Of a stretch of DNA of 64,000 bases, positions 37,783 to 49,017 are shown piece by piece. Position 1 is the first letter of the stretch, and each line of letters opens with the position of its first letter. Source of the DNA: Bryum argenteum (Eukaryota; Streptophyta; Bryopsida; Bryales; Bryaceae); NCBI GenBank assembly GCA_037043015.1, contig CM073323.1, positions 10,103,758-10,167,757 of the forward strand, in the 5' to 3' direction. The notes under the pieces are model-generated. The model was not told where the DNA came from. It saw only the letters and a list, made by a program, of their open reading frames with translations, and searched no databases. A program made the position numbers and the translations under genes.

Positions 37783-38058
37783 GGTGGTAGTTACAGTGTC
37801 CACCTTTAAAAGGGGAAGTGGTATTGTCCAAATTTCCCCTTCCACCTTTAAATGGAGAAGTAGTATTGTCCAAATTTCCTCCTGTCCGGTGGGCATCGGG
37901 TTATTTGGATTACGAACAGAGACTTCATTCATGCGAGACTTCATTCATGCCCGCGCCTTAGAAAGGGACATTTAAGAATAGGTCAAATAGACATTCTATT
38001 TATGCCCGCCCCTTAGAAAGGGACATTTAAGAATAGGTCAAATAGACATTCTATTTCT
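37783..38058 (+). repeat. Cluster of short tandem duplications (~45, 16 and 55 bp)
   Basis: Three adjoining duplications: a ~45-bp unit with CACCTTTAAA and GTATTGTCCAAATTTC (37800-37880), a 16-bp unit GACTTCATTCATGC (37921-37950), and a nearly perfect 55-bp unit from GCCCGCGCCTTAGAAAGGGA at 37949 and 38004. Confidence 0.8.
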
Positions 38059-38832
38059 ACCGACACCTATGGGTGTGGAGTTCTTTTAATTTTGTTCAAA
38101 CATCACTTAAAATTATCGAGATAGTTCACTCATTTGAATATAGATAAATACATTATCTCACCATTCTACTATACATTATTTGTAGGTTTATTTATATTTA
38201 AATACCAAAAACTATCAAGATTGGGCATTAACCCCTAAGAGCCTAATTTGTAGGCGATGTAGAAAAAAGACTAATTTTTAATTATTCTTTACTTTCAATT
38301 TAAGTTTTGTTTTCCACAAGTTTGGTAAGTTGAGAACCACAAGTTTGGTAAATTGAGAACCACATCTAATCTAGAAGACCTCATTTGGAATCATAAATTG
38401 TTGAGAACCACTTTTAATTTAGAGAACCTCGTTTGGAATCATAGATTGTTCACACCAAGCCGTCAAACACAAATAGGGCAAGATTTTTGTAGTGTTCTAA
38501 AACTTATTATTTTTAGAAACTAATATTAATCTAGTTAAGTTATTCTTGGCTTCTTTCTATTTTATCATATATTATAAAGTTTTAGCCAACCAAATCAAAC
38601 ATCAAATACTAAAGATAAAATGTGTAATTTCTATTGATTTTCAAAGTTTTAGTCCCTTAGTTCATTAAAAATTATATAGTTACTATTTCAAGTAATTAAA
38701 CCATACCAATTTATTCTAAGTATCAAGGTCTTCATATTGGTTTCCAAACAAAGCTTCATAAAAGTCAAGAAATACATAGATAGATAGAAACGCCGGTCCA
38801 TTTCATCAAGAAATACACAATTTATAACATAT
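38059..38832. other. AT-rich intergenic with small tandem repeats
   Basis: A TTAACCCCTAAGAGCC sequence at 38228 resembles a TTAA MITE end; a possible partner is CTTTTTGGGGTTAA at 39227-39240, which would enclose the next element. At 38315-38450 units with CCACAAGTTTGGTAA and TTTGGAATCATA are each duplicated. No gene. Confidence 0.4.
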
Positions 38833-38836
38833 TTAA

Positions 38837-39199
38837 CCCTTAAACGTCAATGCTATACGGATTTGGGAAGCCCAGTATTGGATCAGAGCATCTCTTGGAC
38901 TTGGGCATCATGAATAGTGCACTTTTTGAACTTGGGCATCATGAATGATCCAATCAATGATGAGCTTGCAACCTCCTACAAGGTTATGTACAACCCCAAC
39001 CTACCTACCACAATCCTTTCAAAGCACAAAATCACTCATACAAATTGTGATTTGAATTCTAGAATTTCACTTTGTGAATGCATGAGAAGAAGGTGACTAG
39101 TTTGACATCAAAATATAAGTGAAAAGTTGAGTACATTGAGAGCTACAAAGGAGATTCTGTTGGAATATGACCCCTCGGGTCACCTTCGGCATTTAAGGG
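38837..39199. mobile_element. TTAA-flanked MITE, copy 3 (363 bp)
   Basis: TTAA (38833-38836) then CCCTTAAACGTC; the right end GGCATTTAAGGG precedes TTAA (39200-39203). The inside matches both elements at 41.2-41.9 kb (TGGACTTGGGCATCATGAAT, TTGCAACCTCCTACAAGGTT and CAACCTACCTACCACAATCC). Non-coding. Confidence 0.85.
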
Positions 39200-39203
39200 T
39201 TAA

Positions 39204-40114
39204 GTTTCTTTCCTTAACCTCTCAAGCTTTTTGGGGTTAAGTTCAAGTAGAAATGTCTCAAGACTCGTCGATGAGAATGATACACAAATTCCCAAATGTG
39301 AAGTCCTCTCTTTATTCAAAAGAGCCACTTGCTACAAGTCACATCATGTCACAAAGTCCAAAATCCTATAAATAATTATGTTATCTATACACACCACTTT
39401 TTTATATATTTTATTCTATTAAATTTCCAAAGTCATGAAAAAGTACAAAAAACTTATCACGTGCTCCACCCTTCATCATTACCTTACACAACAAGTTACA
39501 ACTTATGAAGAAAAGATGCAATTTTGATTCTCTTGAGAAAAAGGAACCTTGAATTCTTCCCTTTTGTTTTCTCTCTTTTTTTTGCTTTTTGCACTTTAAT
39601 ATTGACAAACTAAAAGTTTTACAAAAAGCTTGTTATGACTTATATACACTTTTTGAGTTCGTGATTACATGCAAACCATTTCTTTAAACTTTTGTAGATT
39701 GTTTTCTAAATCTCATGCCACATGCATAGTGTGCACGATTGGTTTAAATTTAGCCCACTTCTTCAATGCACATTTTCCTCGTGTTATCATAAAAAGCTCA
39801 AAATCAGCACTTGTGGGTCACAAAATAATTCATTATTATTTATTAGGTTTTTCCTCTGGGCAGACAGAATATGGGATGTAAGAACTTGGGCATGATGAAT
39901 AGTGCACATTCTGCACTTGGACATGTTGATAGTGCATCAATGATAAGCAACACTAAATGTTGTTTGCACTAATTGATATATAACTGCGACAATTTTTTAC
40001 TTTTGATCAAAGAATTTACTACTTGTGTTCACAAGTTTGTCCCCTTTTTGAGTATTGTAGGTAGTTTTCAGCTTAGTGTAAATTTTTTTTATACCGACCA
40101 TGTTTTCTCTAAAT
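39204..40114. other. AT-rich intergenic, nothing recognised
   Basis: No supported gene. Parts resemble the dispersed element family found at 40.1, 42 and 47.4 kb. Confidence 0.35.
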
Positions 40115-40514
40115 CACAAGAGTTGTTAATTAGTGTTACATGGACCGAGATTCGTGTAACAAGTCACTTTTGGTAAAATAACACTATTTCTCAACTCTCA
40201 ACCATTGCAATCAAAGTCCCTTGTCTTTTCCTCAAGCCACCAGTTGCACCAGTTTCCACTTGCAAGAAAGTGCGCAGGCTCTCACATTCAATGTTATGGT
40301 TTGACGATTAGTGTTGTAACACTTTGAATAGATAGATAGATAGATAGATAAGAACTCCAATCTTCAATTTTAAAGATTGGCGTGAATACAGTGTCTGTTC
40401 ATAATGTCTTTACCTCGATGGCCACATGACAAAGAGGTAAAAGAGCTAACACTTTGAAATTTAGTATTAAGGCTTGCAATTAACGTTTGTAACACTAATC
40501 AACAACTCTTTGTG
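40115..40514. mobile_element. Inverted-repeat element (~400 bp) with 25-bp ends
   Basis: The left end CACAAGAGTTGTTAATTAGT, continuing GTTAC, is the near-exact inverse of the right end GTAACACTAATCAACAACTC followed by TTTGTG. Inside is a GATA microsatellite (40329-40351). Related sequences at 41936-42170 and 47380-47640 share GTGTTACAACAG, GAGCATTGATTGCAA-like and GTAACACTAATCAA blocks. No clear target duplication is seen, so the class is uncertain. No reading frame. Confidence 0.65.
40329..40351. repeat. GATA microsatellite
   Basis: Five perfect GATA units within the inverted-repeat element. Confidence 0.9.
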
Positions 40515-41198
40515 TAATGATTTTAGCTTCTAGTGTAACAGAATTTGAGATATGCTCAAATTGAAGCGAAGCAAGTATTAGTTCATGTTTGGCAATTTGT
40601 TGGGTCCTTTGAATAGTCGGTATTTCATGTCAGAAGAATAATAATACAAAAGCCTGCTATCAAATGATGACAGTAACTTACAGGGTCCTGAAAAGCAGGG
40701 AGGCTATCTCAATTGCAACTTTCTAACTTTGTGATTGAAATACTCTCACCAACTTGCCAACCAGCTGTTATTTTTATTGTTTTTTATCATCAATTTTGTC
40801 AACTATGCAGAATATTTGTGAGGTTTTCAGAAGAACCAGTTTTTTTAAAAAATTGGTTCAAAATCAACAGTATATTCAATGTCCTAAGGTTGAGTGTCCT
40901 ATAAGCACCAACTTAAGGGATCTGACCTATTTTTAGCACTAGTAAACTCAAAATAAAATTATGACCACATTTGAAATAGGTTTTCAGGAGGATTGCAAAA
41001 ATTTGCAACATGTAATTCGCATTTGTGAATTTTATACAAAATTCCAAAGTGCTAAGTAAGATTTGACCCCATTGCGTTATATACAAATGAGGTACATCTA
41101 TATTTTCACAATCTACAAATGAGGTACAGCGCCATTTTAGGTCCCCTGGCGCTTTTTAGTAGTCCAACCGTATTCGTGTTCATCCATTGTGTATAACG
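40515..41198. other. AT-rich intergenic, nothing recognised
   Basis: No supported feature. Open frames of ~60 codons here carry no recognisable similarity. Confidence 0.35.
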
Positions 41199-41202
41199 TT
41201 AA

Positions 41203-41563
41203 CCCTTAAAGGCGCCTGTCAGCCCCTCGGGCTGTTTTCCAACAGAATATTGCATGTAGCTATTTTTATTCTGAAATTTTCACTTATTTTTTTATATCAT
41301 TCTGGTCACCTTTTTGTGATGCATCTACAAAGTGAAATCCTACAATTCAATTTGCAATTTGTATGAGTGATTTGTGCTTTGAAAGGATTGTGGTAGGTAG
41401 GTTGGGATTACACAAAACCTTGTAGGAGGTTGCAAACTCATCATTGATTGGTTCATTTATGTTGCCCAAGTTCAAAAAGTGCACTATTCATGTTGCCCAA
41501 GTCCAAAAAATGTTGAGATACAATTTCAGGCTGCTTATTGAGGAGTGGTAGGACCTTTAAGGG
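41203..41563. mobile_element. TTAA-flanked MITE, copy 4 (361 bp)
   Basis: TTAA (41199-41202) then CCCTTAAAGGCGCC; right end AGGACCTTTAAGGG then TTAA (41564-41567). The interior matches the next element and the 38.8-kb copy in opposite orientation. It shares its right TTAA with the neighbouring copy. Confidence 0.85.
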
Positions 41564-41567
41564 TTAA

Positions 41568-41926
41568 AGGTCCTTGGGGTCTGAAACGGGCAGCCCAAAA
41601 TTGGATCACATCATCTTTTGGACTTGGGCATCATAAATTGTGCACTTTTAAAACTTGGGCATCATGAATGGACCAATCAATGATGAGTTTGCAACCTCCT
41701 ACAAGGTTATGTACAACCCCAACCTACCTACCACAATCCTTTCATTTGAACCACAAAATCACTCATACAAATTGTGATTTGAATTGTAAAATTTCACTTC
41801 TTGAATGCATCATAAGAAGGTAGCCAATTTGACATCAAAGTATACGTGAAAAGTTAAGTACAATGAGAGCTACTAGGCATATTTTGTTGGAAAAAAGCCC
41901 CTCTTGCTTACAAGGACCTTTAAGGG
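41568..41926. mobile_element. TTAA-flanked MITE, copy 5, inverted next to copy 4
   Basis: Begins AGGTCCTTGG directly after the shared TTAA, lacking the usual CCCTTAA start. Ends CAAGGACCTTTAAGGG followed by TTAA (41927-41930). Interior blocks match copy 4 as reverse complement, making a ~700-bp imperfect palindrome. Confidence 0.75.
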
Positions 41927-41935
41927 TTAATTGTG

Positions 41936-42170
41936 AACAATAATACTAAGTGTTACGTGTTACAACAGTAATTTTCACTAGAATAGAACACTAGATGTGA
42001 GAGAATGTAAAGTTTTTTGCAGGTACAATTGGTGGCTTGAAGAAGAGACAAGGAGCATCGATTGTAAAGGCAACCCAAAGTGAACACTAAGAGTTGACAA
42101 ATAGTGTAATGGGTAAGTTTTGGTAAAGGATGATGATTTTCATGTAACACTAATCAACAACTCTTGTGTA
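41936..42170. repeat. Relative of the 40.1-kb inverted-repeat element
   Basis: Shares GTGTTACAACAGTA, ACTAGATGTGAGAG, GGTGGCTTGA-like and CATGTAACACTAATCAACAA with 40115-40514 (inverse) and 47380-47640 (same direction). Confidence 0.55.
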
Positions 42171-43054
42171 CTTCCTATGAATCTCATGTCAAGAACAACT
42201 TTGAAGCATATGTTAACTACATGATTCCAATAAATTTATGAAGATGCCAAGTGAAAACATATTCATTTGAATTCAATACTAGGATAATGTGGAATTAGAA
42301 ATTTGTTTCAAGAGAAGAAGTATTTTGAATGCAAATTAATACCAAACCTACAATCCACAAGTAAATTTTACATACCCATATTCAAGAACTATCATGATCC
42401 CAATTGTTAAAAAAAATAAAATACTAGAACTGAGCAATTTATATAAATATTGACCAATAGCAGTGCATGTTGTATAGTCAAAGGCATTCACTTGAGGGTG
42501 TTTTAGACTCTAAGGTCCCTACCATGAGGGTGAGATAGAGGTGTGCCCCTGCGCTTGACTTTAAAACGAGAGAGCCCATGAATGTGGAGGATGAGGAAGT
42601 TGGGAAGATGATTTTGGATGAAGAAACGTTGGCTACCATCTAGTATCATATTTCAAATTCATTCATAAGACGCTTTGTGTCTGCTTCGACAGTTTAGAAT
42701 TAACAATGTGCAAATGACGTGTTAGTTATCAAGATGTGTGACGGCAATTTTGTTGCGGGAACATATTCTTTCAATAGTGAAAGTTGGTGGCTTAGTGCTT
42801 GACGAGGGTAAATATTTCTCCTAAATTTCTATACCCGCTTCCTGTAAGTACCTACGTAAGATTCTAATCTCTCTCTCTCTCCAAAAAATACCTAAACTTA
42901 GTTTTGAACATCACGCTTCCATTACCACTATGACATGTAGTACCTCCAAAGTACCCCAACTCCACCTGTAAGTTATCCACATGCAAGCAATAAAAACAAA
43001 CACTTTATTGTAAGCTTATGGATTACAAAGTCAAAGCTAGCGTGCATCTTACTC
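42171..43054. other. Intergenic, nothing recognised
   Basis: A short CT run at 42870-42884; no gene or structured repeat. Confidence 0.35.
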
Positions 43055-43575
43055 CAAACTACAAAGTGGGGTCTCAAACAAAGATAACAAAACCATTTGA
43101 AGTCGTGATACCATACTACAATTGATAACAAAGTCAAAGCAAAGGAATTAGTTCATCAACAACTTACTTCAACCTTGATCTTGAACAAATAAAATAAGAC
43201 TAACAACGCACTAGAAACAAACTAGACCAACAACACACAAAAGAATAAATTTGGGAGAGTGAACGCACCTATCTTAACTGAAAGCATAGAAATTAGTTAT
43301 AGCCTACAATTTCCTCCATATTTTTCAAAGTGGGGTCTCAAACAAAGATAACAAAACCAAAGTCCTGATACCATAGAACAAATTGACAACAAAGTCAAAG
43401 CAAAGGAATTAGTTCATCAACAACTTACTACAACCTTTAATCTTGAAAACTAAGACCAACAATACACAAAAGAATAAATTTGGGGAAGTGAACATACCTA
43501 TCCAAACTGAAAGCATAAAAATTAGTTATAGCCCGCAAATTCTTCCATATTTTTCAAAGTGGGGTCTCAAACAAG
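43055..43575. repeat. Three tandem copies of a ~230-265-bp unit
   Basis: CAAAGTGGGGTCTCAAACAA starts units at 43062, 43326 and 43555. Units share GATAACAAAACCA, ACAAAGTCAAAGCAAAGGAA and CAACAACTTACT. The second interval is shorter by a ~35-bp deletion. GATACCATA in the units resembles the inverse of a copia primer site, so this might derive from LTR-adjacent DNA, but no LTR is evident. Confidence 0.75.
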
Positions 43576-43793
43576 AGGAATTGGTAAGAGGAAGTGAAGG
43601 CCTATGGTTGCCAAAAACACGGCCGCGGATACGACTCGGGAGCGCGGTAAGCGTGGTCCCGGCGAATCGCGTGTTTGACCCACCACGGTGGTGACCGCGC
43701 TCTAACCCCCATTTCCAGGGCACCCTCGCCCGCATCACTCTCCCATCACACCCTCGTCACCGACGACCCAGGCAGGGCTCCAAACTCCCCGAC

Positions 43794-43801
43794 TTTATAT
43801 A
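43794..43801 (+). promoter_or_regulatory. TATA box of the 44.4-kb gene
   Basis: TTTATATA follows a GC-rich patch (43600-43790) and precedes a ~550-nt leader. Transcription would start near 43825. Confidence 0.55.
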
Positions 43802-43824
43802 CCGAACCTCCACCCCCATATCTC

Positions 43825-44379
43825 CACTCGGTCTCTATAAGGTACCAGCATCCCAACCTCAAGCATGCTCCGTCTTTGATCCGAGGTTCTGCAAACGTGG
43901 AGTCTATCCGTAGAAGTGTTAGAGCGTGTTGCAAGCTATTAATCTCCAGCAGTAGAAGTGTCAGAGAACACAGTTGCAGTAAGAATATTGAACTAGCTAG
44001 ACTCGAGCAGGCGAAGTGTCAGATAGAGTTGCAGAAGCCAGAGTACTAAGGTTTCGATTGCCAGAAGTGTCAGTTGCAGTAAGGTTTTGCAATCGAGCAG
44101 GGGGAGTTGAGGGACCACGGTTTCTGCAAGTTGGTAGACTCGAGTGCCTGTAGAAGGGTTCGTATTGTGTCGAAAAGATCGTAGCAAGGTTTTGCAATCT
44201 AGTACACTCGAAGGATTGTAGCAACCATTTGCAAGCTAGTCGACCCGATTCGAGCAGGGGCAGTTGTCGAGCGAGCGATCAATGTGACAGTCTGGGTCCG
44301 GAGAAAGTTCGAGCAGGGGCAGTCGTCGATACATGTGACTGTGGCTGGGTCCGGAGAGGTTCGATCAGAGCTAGCAAGC
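43825..44379 (+). other. Long repetitive 5' leader of the 44.4-kb gene
   Basis: Several overlapping degenerate repeats: GTAGAAGTGTTAGAG/GTAGAAGTGTCAGAG/CAGAAGTGTCAGTTG, GGTTTTGCAATC (twice), and a ~60-bp unit with CGAGCAGGGGCAGT and CTGGGTCCGGAGA (twice, 44245-44365). Several short upstream frames exist. A spliced leader is possible but not resolved. Confidence 0.45.
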
Positions 44380-44736
44380 ATGGCGGGGGCGGTGAGGAAG
44401 TGTCAACTTCGGCAACAGAAGTGTTATCCTCTGGAGCCAGTGCAAGAAGACAGTGTTTCGAAACTAGACGAGGCTCCACGGAAACCAAGCAAGGAATGTA
44501 ACAATCAGCGGAGATTCAAGCGCAAGGGCTTGTTGACGCGCCTGCGGGACGGATACGTTAGACTGATGAACGACATGGCGCTCGGTGCCGACATGACGGG
44601 CGTGTCGGCCGTCTACGGCTGCTCCACTGGCCAAGTAGACTACCCCAGCATGGCCACCTTGGCCTCCATGCGATCTGCTAGAGATGATGAGGAGATTGAG
44701 CAAGCCCAAATGGCCGCTTGCCACCGAAAGCTCTGA
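44380..44736 (+). CDS. Small basic protein, unrecognised (118 aa)
   Basis: Starts MAGAVRKCQLRQQKCYPLEP. A central basic stretch RRFKRKGLLTRLRDGYVRLM is followed by NDMALGADMTGVSAVYGCS and a tail ending AQMAACHRKL. The RLRDGYVRLMN segment reminds me of small plant proteins with an RLRDxYV motif, but I cannot name a family. GC content is higher than the surroundings, as for the other real genes here. A longer in-frame start at 44284 would begin in leader repeats and is less likely. No signal peptide or membrane segment. Confidence 0.6.
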   Translation: MAGAVRKCQLRQQKCYPLEPVQEDSVSKLDEAPRKPSKECNNQRRFKRKGLLTRLRDGYVRLMNDMALGADMTGVSAVYGCSTGQVDYPSMATLASMRSARDDEEIEQAQMAACHRKL

Positions 44737-44994
44737 TCGCTCGCACACTGAAAGCTTCGATCAATTAGTCACGCTGGGCTCCATTAGAATTTGGTTGCCA
44801 TTGTTGAGCTTTGGAGCGAAAGTGCCGACTCTGGTGTGGCCATGTACAACAATTTTTAGTGTAATGTATGTATATTAAACAAAGATCAATGTTACGAAAC
44901 GGGTTTTTTTCCACATTTCTTGCTCCTGAGCTGATTATGGATAATTATTATGTTAACTTAATATCTCTCTTGACCAGTGTGCGATGTGATTTGT

Positions 44995-45240
44995 TTCGTG
45001 CTGGTTTGCAATGCTCTCAACTTGTTACCATTACTTTTGTGCTGGTTTGCAAAATTGTGCTACTTTTGTCAGTGCTGGTTTTCCATGCTTTCAACTTGTG
45101 CTACTTTTGAGTGTGCAATGCTTTCAACTTGTGCTACTTTTGAGTGAGCAATGCTGTCAACTTGTGCTACTTTTGTACTGCTTTGCCATGCTTCCATATT
45201 GGGCTACTTTTGTGCTGATGTGCGATGCATTCATTTCGTG
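44995..45240 (+). repeat. Short tandem repeats downstream of the 44.4-kb gene
   Basis: Units of ~36 bp built on GCAATGCTTTCAACTTGTGC followed by TACTTTTG, five to six diverged copies. It may lie in the 3' untranslated region. Confidence 0.75.
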
Positions 45241-46296
45241 CTTTTTTCGCGCTTTTATTTTATTTTATTTGGTTTTTCTATAAGCAATCAATGTATCATC
45301 AGTTGAAAAACAATTACATTTGTTCCATAACAGAACCTCTGCCTGGAAAATCAACTGCAGGAATCTCTGTGCAGTGAAAAACGGAAAGGAAGAACTCGAT
45401 GCTTTCCAAGTTTTAGTCAAATATAAACTTTGCCTTTCTTTTCTCGAGGGATTGGGACGTGATTTACTTTGTGAAAGGAGCAAGTGACATAGAGGAAATG
45501 AAGAAGAATATGATGTATAATTTGGTTGTCAAGTTTAGGTAAAGTTTATTAAGAGCTCTAGCTAACATGAATAATTTACCGTAGAATATTTACATTGTTG
45601 GTGATTTTTAACTGGTTTCCATTATGTCAATCAAGACATAATGATTTCAATGATGTTGTGATGTATTAATTAATACATTGTAAATTCTTTGTTTTACTAT
45701 GTTCACTAGAATATTATGTACTTACAATTCAATTGTTTTCGGTATTGGTAAGGTCAAAGACTTCAATGAAACAATCTTTCATGTACACCATAATTGGAGT
45801 TTTTCAACTTTAATAAGGTTTTACAACAACAATAATTATTATTTGGCTAATTCAAAATCTCCAGCTATATTTGTATATATACTACATTCTTATATTCATC
45901 CTTACACAACTCAAAAACTTAAGTGGGATCATTAACAATCAAGAAAAGGCTTTGTTGGCACTTCAAAGTTTTTGTAATGCCTAGCACTTGTCAACGCATG
46001 CACATGGTCCAGTGGCCCAAGCTGATAGATTGCTCAAAATCGACTCAATATCAATAATTGGCTTACTAGACCTTTTAACCCAACGGTACATATACCCTCA
46101 AAATCGGATTCTCTCTCTAATGAAATCGGCACTAAGGACTTTACGCATGGGGGAATCGGTCCCCACTTTCTTAATTGTTCTAATGTGTTCTCCAAGTGGC
46201 CCATGGAGCCAACTGGGCTCAAAATGTGAACGAATTGGCTCGAAAATTTGTTGGCCTTGACTCCCCAGGTAAAGCGTCCCTTAAATCCTTTGGTGC
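45241..46296. other. AT-rich intergenic, nothing recognised
   Basis: No supported gene or structured repeat. Confidence 0.35.
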
Positions 46297-46299
46297 TTA

Positions 46300-46722
46300 G
46301 AGCATGCCCAATCGAAACGGTAACGGCTCCCTGTAACGGCAACTCACGGGCCCGGGAGTCTCGGCAAGCTCCAACGCGCACTGCGTGGCTCCCTCCAATC
46401 TCCCGTGTCTCTCTATAACTCTCCCGGTCTTGGCAATTTTTTCCTCTTTGCCGTGAGCGCTTGCTCCTCCTTGCAACATTTGATTCGAGAGCAGCAATGT
46501 CTGTTTCGTTCCTCCCAGACCCAGCCACTGCATCCGTGGCAGCATTTTTGTGCTTGATGTGGCTGCCCACAAAGCCCTGGAAGAGGATCGCGTGGAACGT
46601 TTGACGGGCGTGGGTTGGATCAGGAGCTAGTCAATTTCGAAATGCACCGCATGTTCCGTCAGCGTGAGTCCCGTTACAGCACGTTTGGAGGGCGCTTTAC
46701 AGGGAGCTGATTGGGCATGCTC
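46300..46722. mobile_element. Tourist/PIF-Harbinger-like MITE (423 bp)
   Basis: Ends GAGCATGCCCAATC and GATTGGGCATGCTC are exact inverses; just inside, CTCCCTGTAA and TTACAGGGAG also pair. A 3-bp TTA duplication flanks the element (46297-46299 and 46723-46725), as for PIF/Harbinger elements. GC-rich interior; the minus-strand frames inside are incidental. Confidence 0.85.
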
Positions 46723-46725
46723 TTA

Positions 46726-47870
46726 TATAGAATCTAGCATAGCTTCAAAAGAACTGTTTTCTAAATCTGAAGTCAGTCAACGCACATGATGTTGACATTC
46801 TCCAAAGAATAACCAAAGCAATGGAATTTGAGAGAATTTTTAGACAGTGACAGAGAGATGAGGTAATCAGGGCCCAGAAAACATTGAACGTTGTGCAAGC
46901 ACTCTGATATGAATCATTCAAGAGTTCAGATAGTTCGGCAACTTGTCAATAAGAGCTTGCACAAGTCTTGTGGCCTACATTTTTCTTTTTAGCAATTTTC
47001 ATGGGACTCAGTCAATAGCCTCTTGGGATCGGGGTTGTCATATGCTCCTATTCATTGTTAAACATAATGTACATCTAAGACGTTTTCAGTGTATCCAATG
47101 TACATCTCATCTAAATTGTGTTTGACGAATGAATAGGAATTTGTTGTGATAAGACAATGCTGCTTGGGATTTGATGATTGCATGAAGCTTGTGTTTGAGG
47201 AGGTTGTGAAGCCCAATCTCTATGCTGGCATGATGTTCATCACCTTGGTTCACCCAATCATGATGAGGGTTCGTGAAACTCATGGTATGGGTACCTCAAA
47301 GTCCTTGAGGGGGTGATGTATAGGTTCACTTTTTAGGCACTACACAATGGTAGTTGATTGGGGTTACGTACATTATTTGCGTTATTTTGCGAAACAAAAT
47401 ACTAAATTGCACGTCAACTTAGTGTTACAACAGTAGAATGTAAAACAAAACACTAAATGTGAGAGCATGGGAAATTCCTTGGTAAGGCCCGGAAGATTTT
47501 ATTGGAATTGGTGCAGTTAGTGTTCATTAATGGAAAAACAAAGAGCATTGATTGCAATGGTGGTCCAAATTCAAGATTAATTTGAAAATGTAATGCTTGA
47601 TTCTTAGTAAATAACACTAATCAAAATCTTCTGTAGTAACTTTTGTATGAGGTATTGACTTAGAGTTAGCAATTTTGAGCAACCTCTACAACTTGGTATT
47701 TTTCAATTCCATTTAAATTTTGAACTTGCTTTGATAGTTAAAATCAATTCCTTTTAATACTTGTAGCTTACAAGGAGCTTGCAACGACTATTGCGTTGAT
47801 AGTCAAAGCTACTTGCTTGCTTCAATACGCCTATGTCTCACCTGAATGCTCACATAAGCCGCTATATGTG
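46726..47870. other. Intergenic with dispersed repeat (47380-47640)
   Basis: 47380-47640 is a relative of the 40.1-kb inverted-repeat element. 46840-46910 has a relative at 48690-48760. No gene. Confidence 0.45.
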
Positions 47871-47874
47871 TTAA

Positions 47875-48133
47875 CCCCTAACTCTCCTTAAAACCCGAAT
47901 CGGGTTTGGAGGTTCCCGCAGGAGAAAAAATCAGCCAACTTTGACCATTATAATCTTACAAATGAGGAAGAATGAACGGTTCAAATTTGGTATGTGAGAA
48001 GAATGTCAAGTGAACTTTGAGATCTTACGGTTGAATCTTTTGAAGAATGCTTGGATTGAGATTTTTTGAGCTTAATCCAAAGGAAGGTCACATTTTGTGA
48101 CTTAGACCGTTTTGCAACAAGGAGAGTTAGGGG
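47875..48133. mobile_element. TTAA-flanked MITE, copy 6 (259 bp, perfect ends)
   Basis: Perfect 15-bp inverted ends, CCCCTAACTCTCCTT at 47875-47889 and AAGGAGAGTTAGGGG at 48119-48133, each bordered by TTAA (47871-47874 and 48134-48137). No coding capacity. The interior differs from copies 3-5, so it is a distinct subfamily with the same end type. Confidence 0.92.
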
Positions 48134-48137
48134 TTAA

Positions 48138-49017
48138 CTTTCAGTGCGACATGCTTGCTCCCCAACACTTTGTTTGCATCAACCTAGTGTGCTCCCCAAC
48201 ATTCTGTTTGCATCAACCTAGTGCGACTTAGTGCGACACTCTATTTGCATCAACTACTTGTTTGCATCATCTTCAAATGAGTTGGACTTAAGCTTCATAT
48301 CTATCTATCTTCCTTCTTTGGCTATGTTCTTACTTCAGTTTCTCCTTCAAAGTTTTACAAAAAATCTCATCTAACACTAAATGCGCTTATACATGAGTAT
48401 TAAAAGTCACTACTTGTTACAATTGGTGTTAGAGTTGACATTTAGAGTTCTAATATTGTGTAAACAATTGACAATTAGCATTTTTGTCGGCTACTAGTGT
48501 TTACAACACTAAATCTACCTATTTAGTGAAGTACCATTGATAGTATGACCTCAATATAATCATATAATCACAATACGAACCCACTCAATAACTCTGATTA
48601 ATAAAATAAAATAAAATAAAAATAGAAATAAAATAAATTTACATAATTTTTTTTTTAAAAAAAAAAAAAAAGCACGACGAACATCACTCAGAATGTGACA
48701 TGGAGATGAGGTAACCAGAGTCCCAAAACATGGACTGTTGTGCAATTACAAGTCACCATGGAGCCTGGTGGGCACTCTTTACAGTTGATTATTAGTTGGT
48801 TACTTGTCACCCAAAAACTACACATGTATTTTAATCATTCTTTCTTTTTTTGAGCAATTTTTTATTATTAGAATATAGTACAATGATGTTATTGAGATGA
48901 AGGTGAACAACTTCATAGTTTATGATTTTTATTGCAACACGGTAGCGAATAGAATAATTATTCACTTTGCACTAAAACTGATACATTCTCACAATCTTTT
49001 TCAAGCACATATTTCAA
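48138..49017. other. Intergenic with AAAAT and A/T-run microsatellites
   Basis: An AAAAT/ATAAA run at 48600-48635 and T/A homopolymers at 48649-48672. A small tandem with CTCCCCAACA and TTTGCATCAACCTAGTG at 48158-48250. No gene. Confidence 0.5.

Noticed and set aside
43062-43575. GATACCATA in tandem units as a copia primer site
   Set aside because: No LTR pair or coding remnant next to it; kept as a plain tandem repeat.
43675-44049. 124-codon plus-strand frame
   Set aside because: Runs through the TATA box and leader of the downstream gene.
46034-46572. 178- and 91-codon minus-strand frames
   Set aside because: Lie mostly inside the Tourist-like MITE and cross its boundary.
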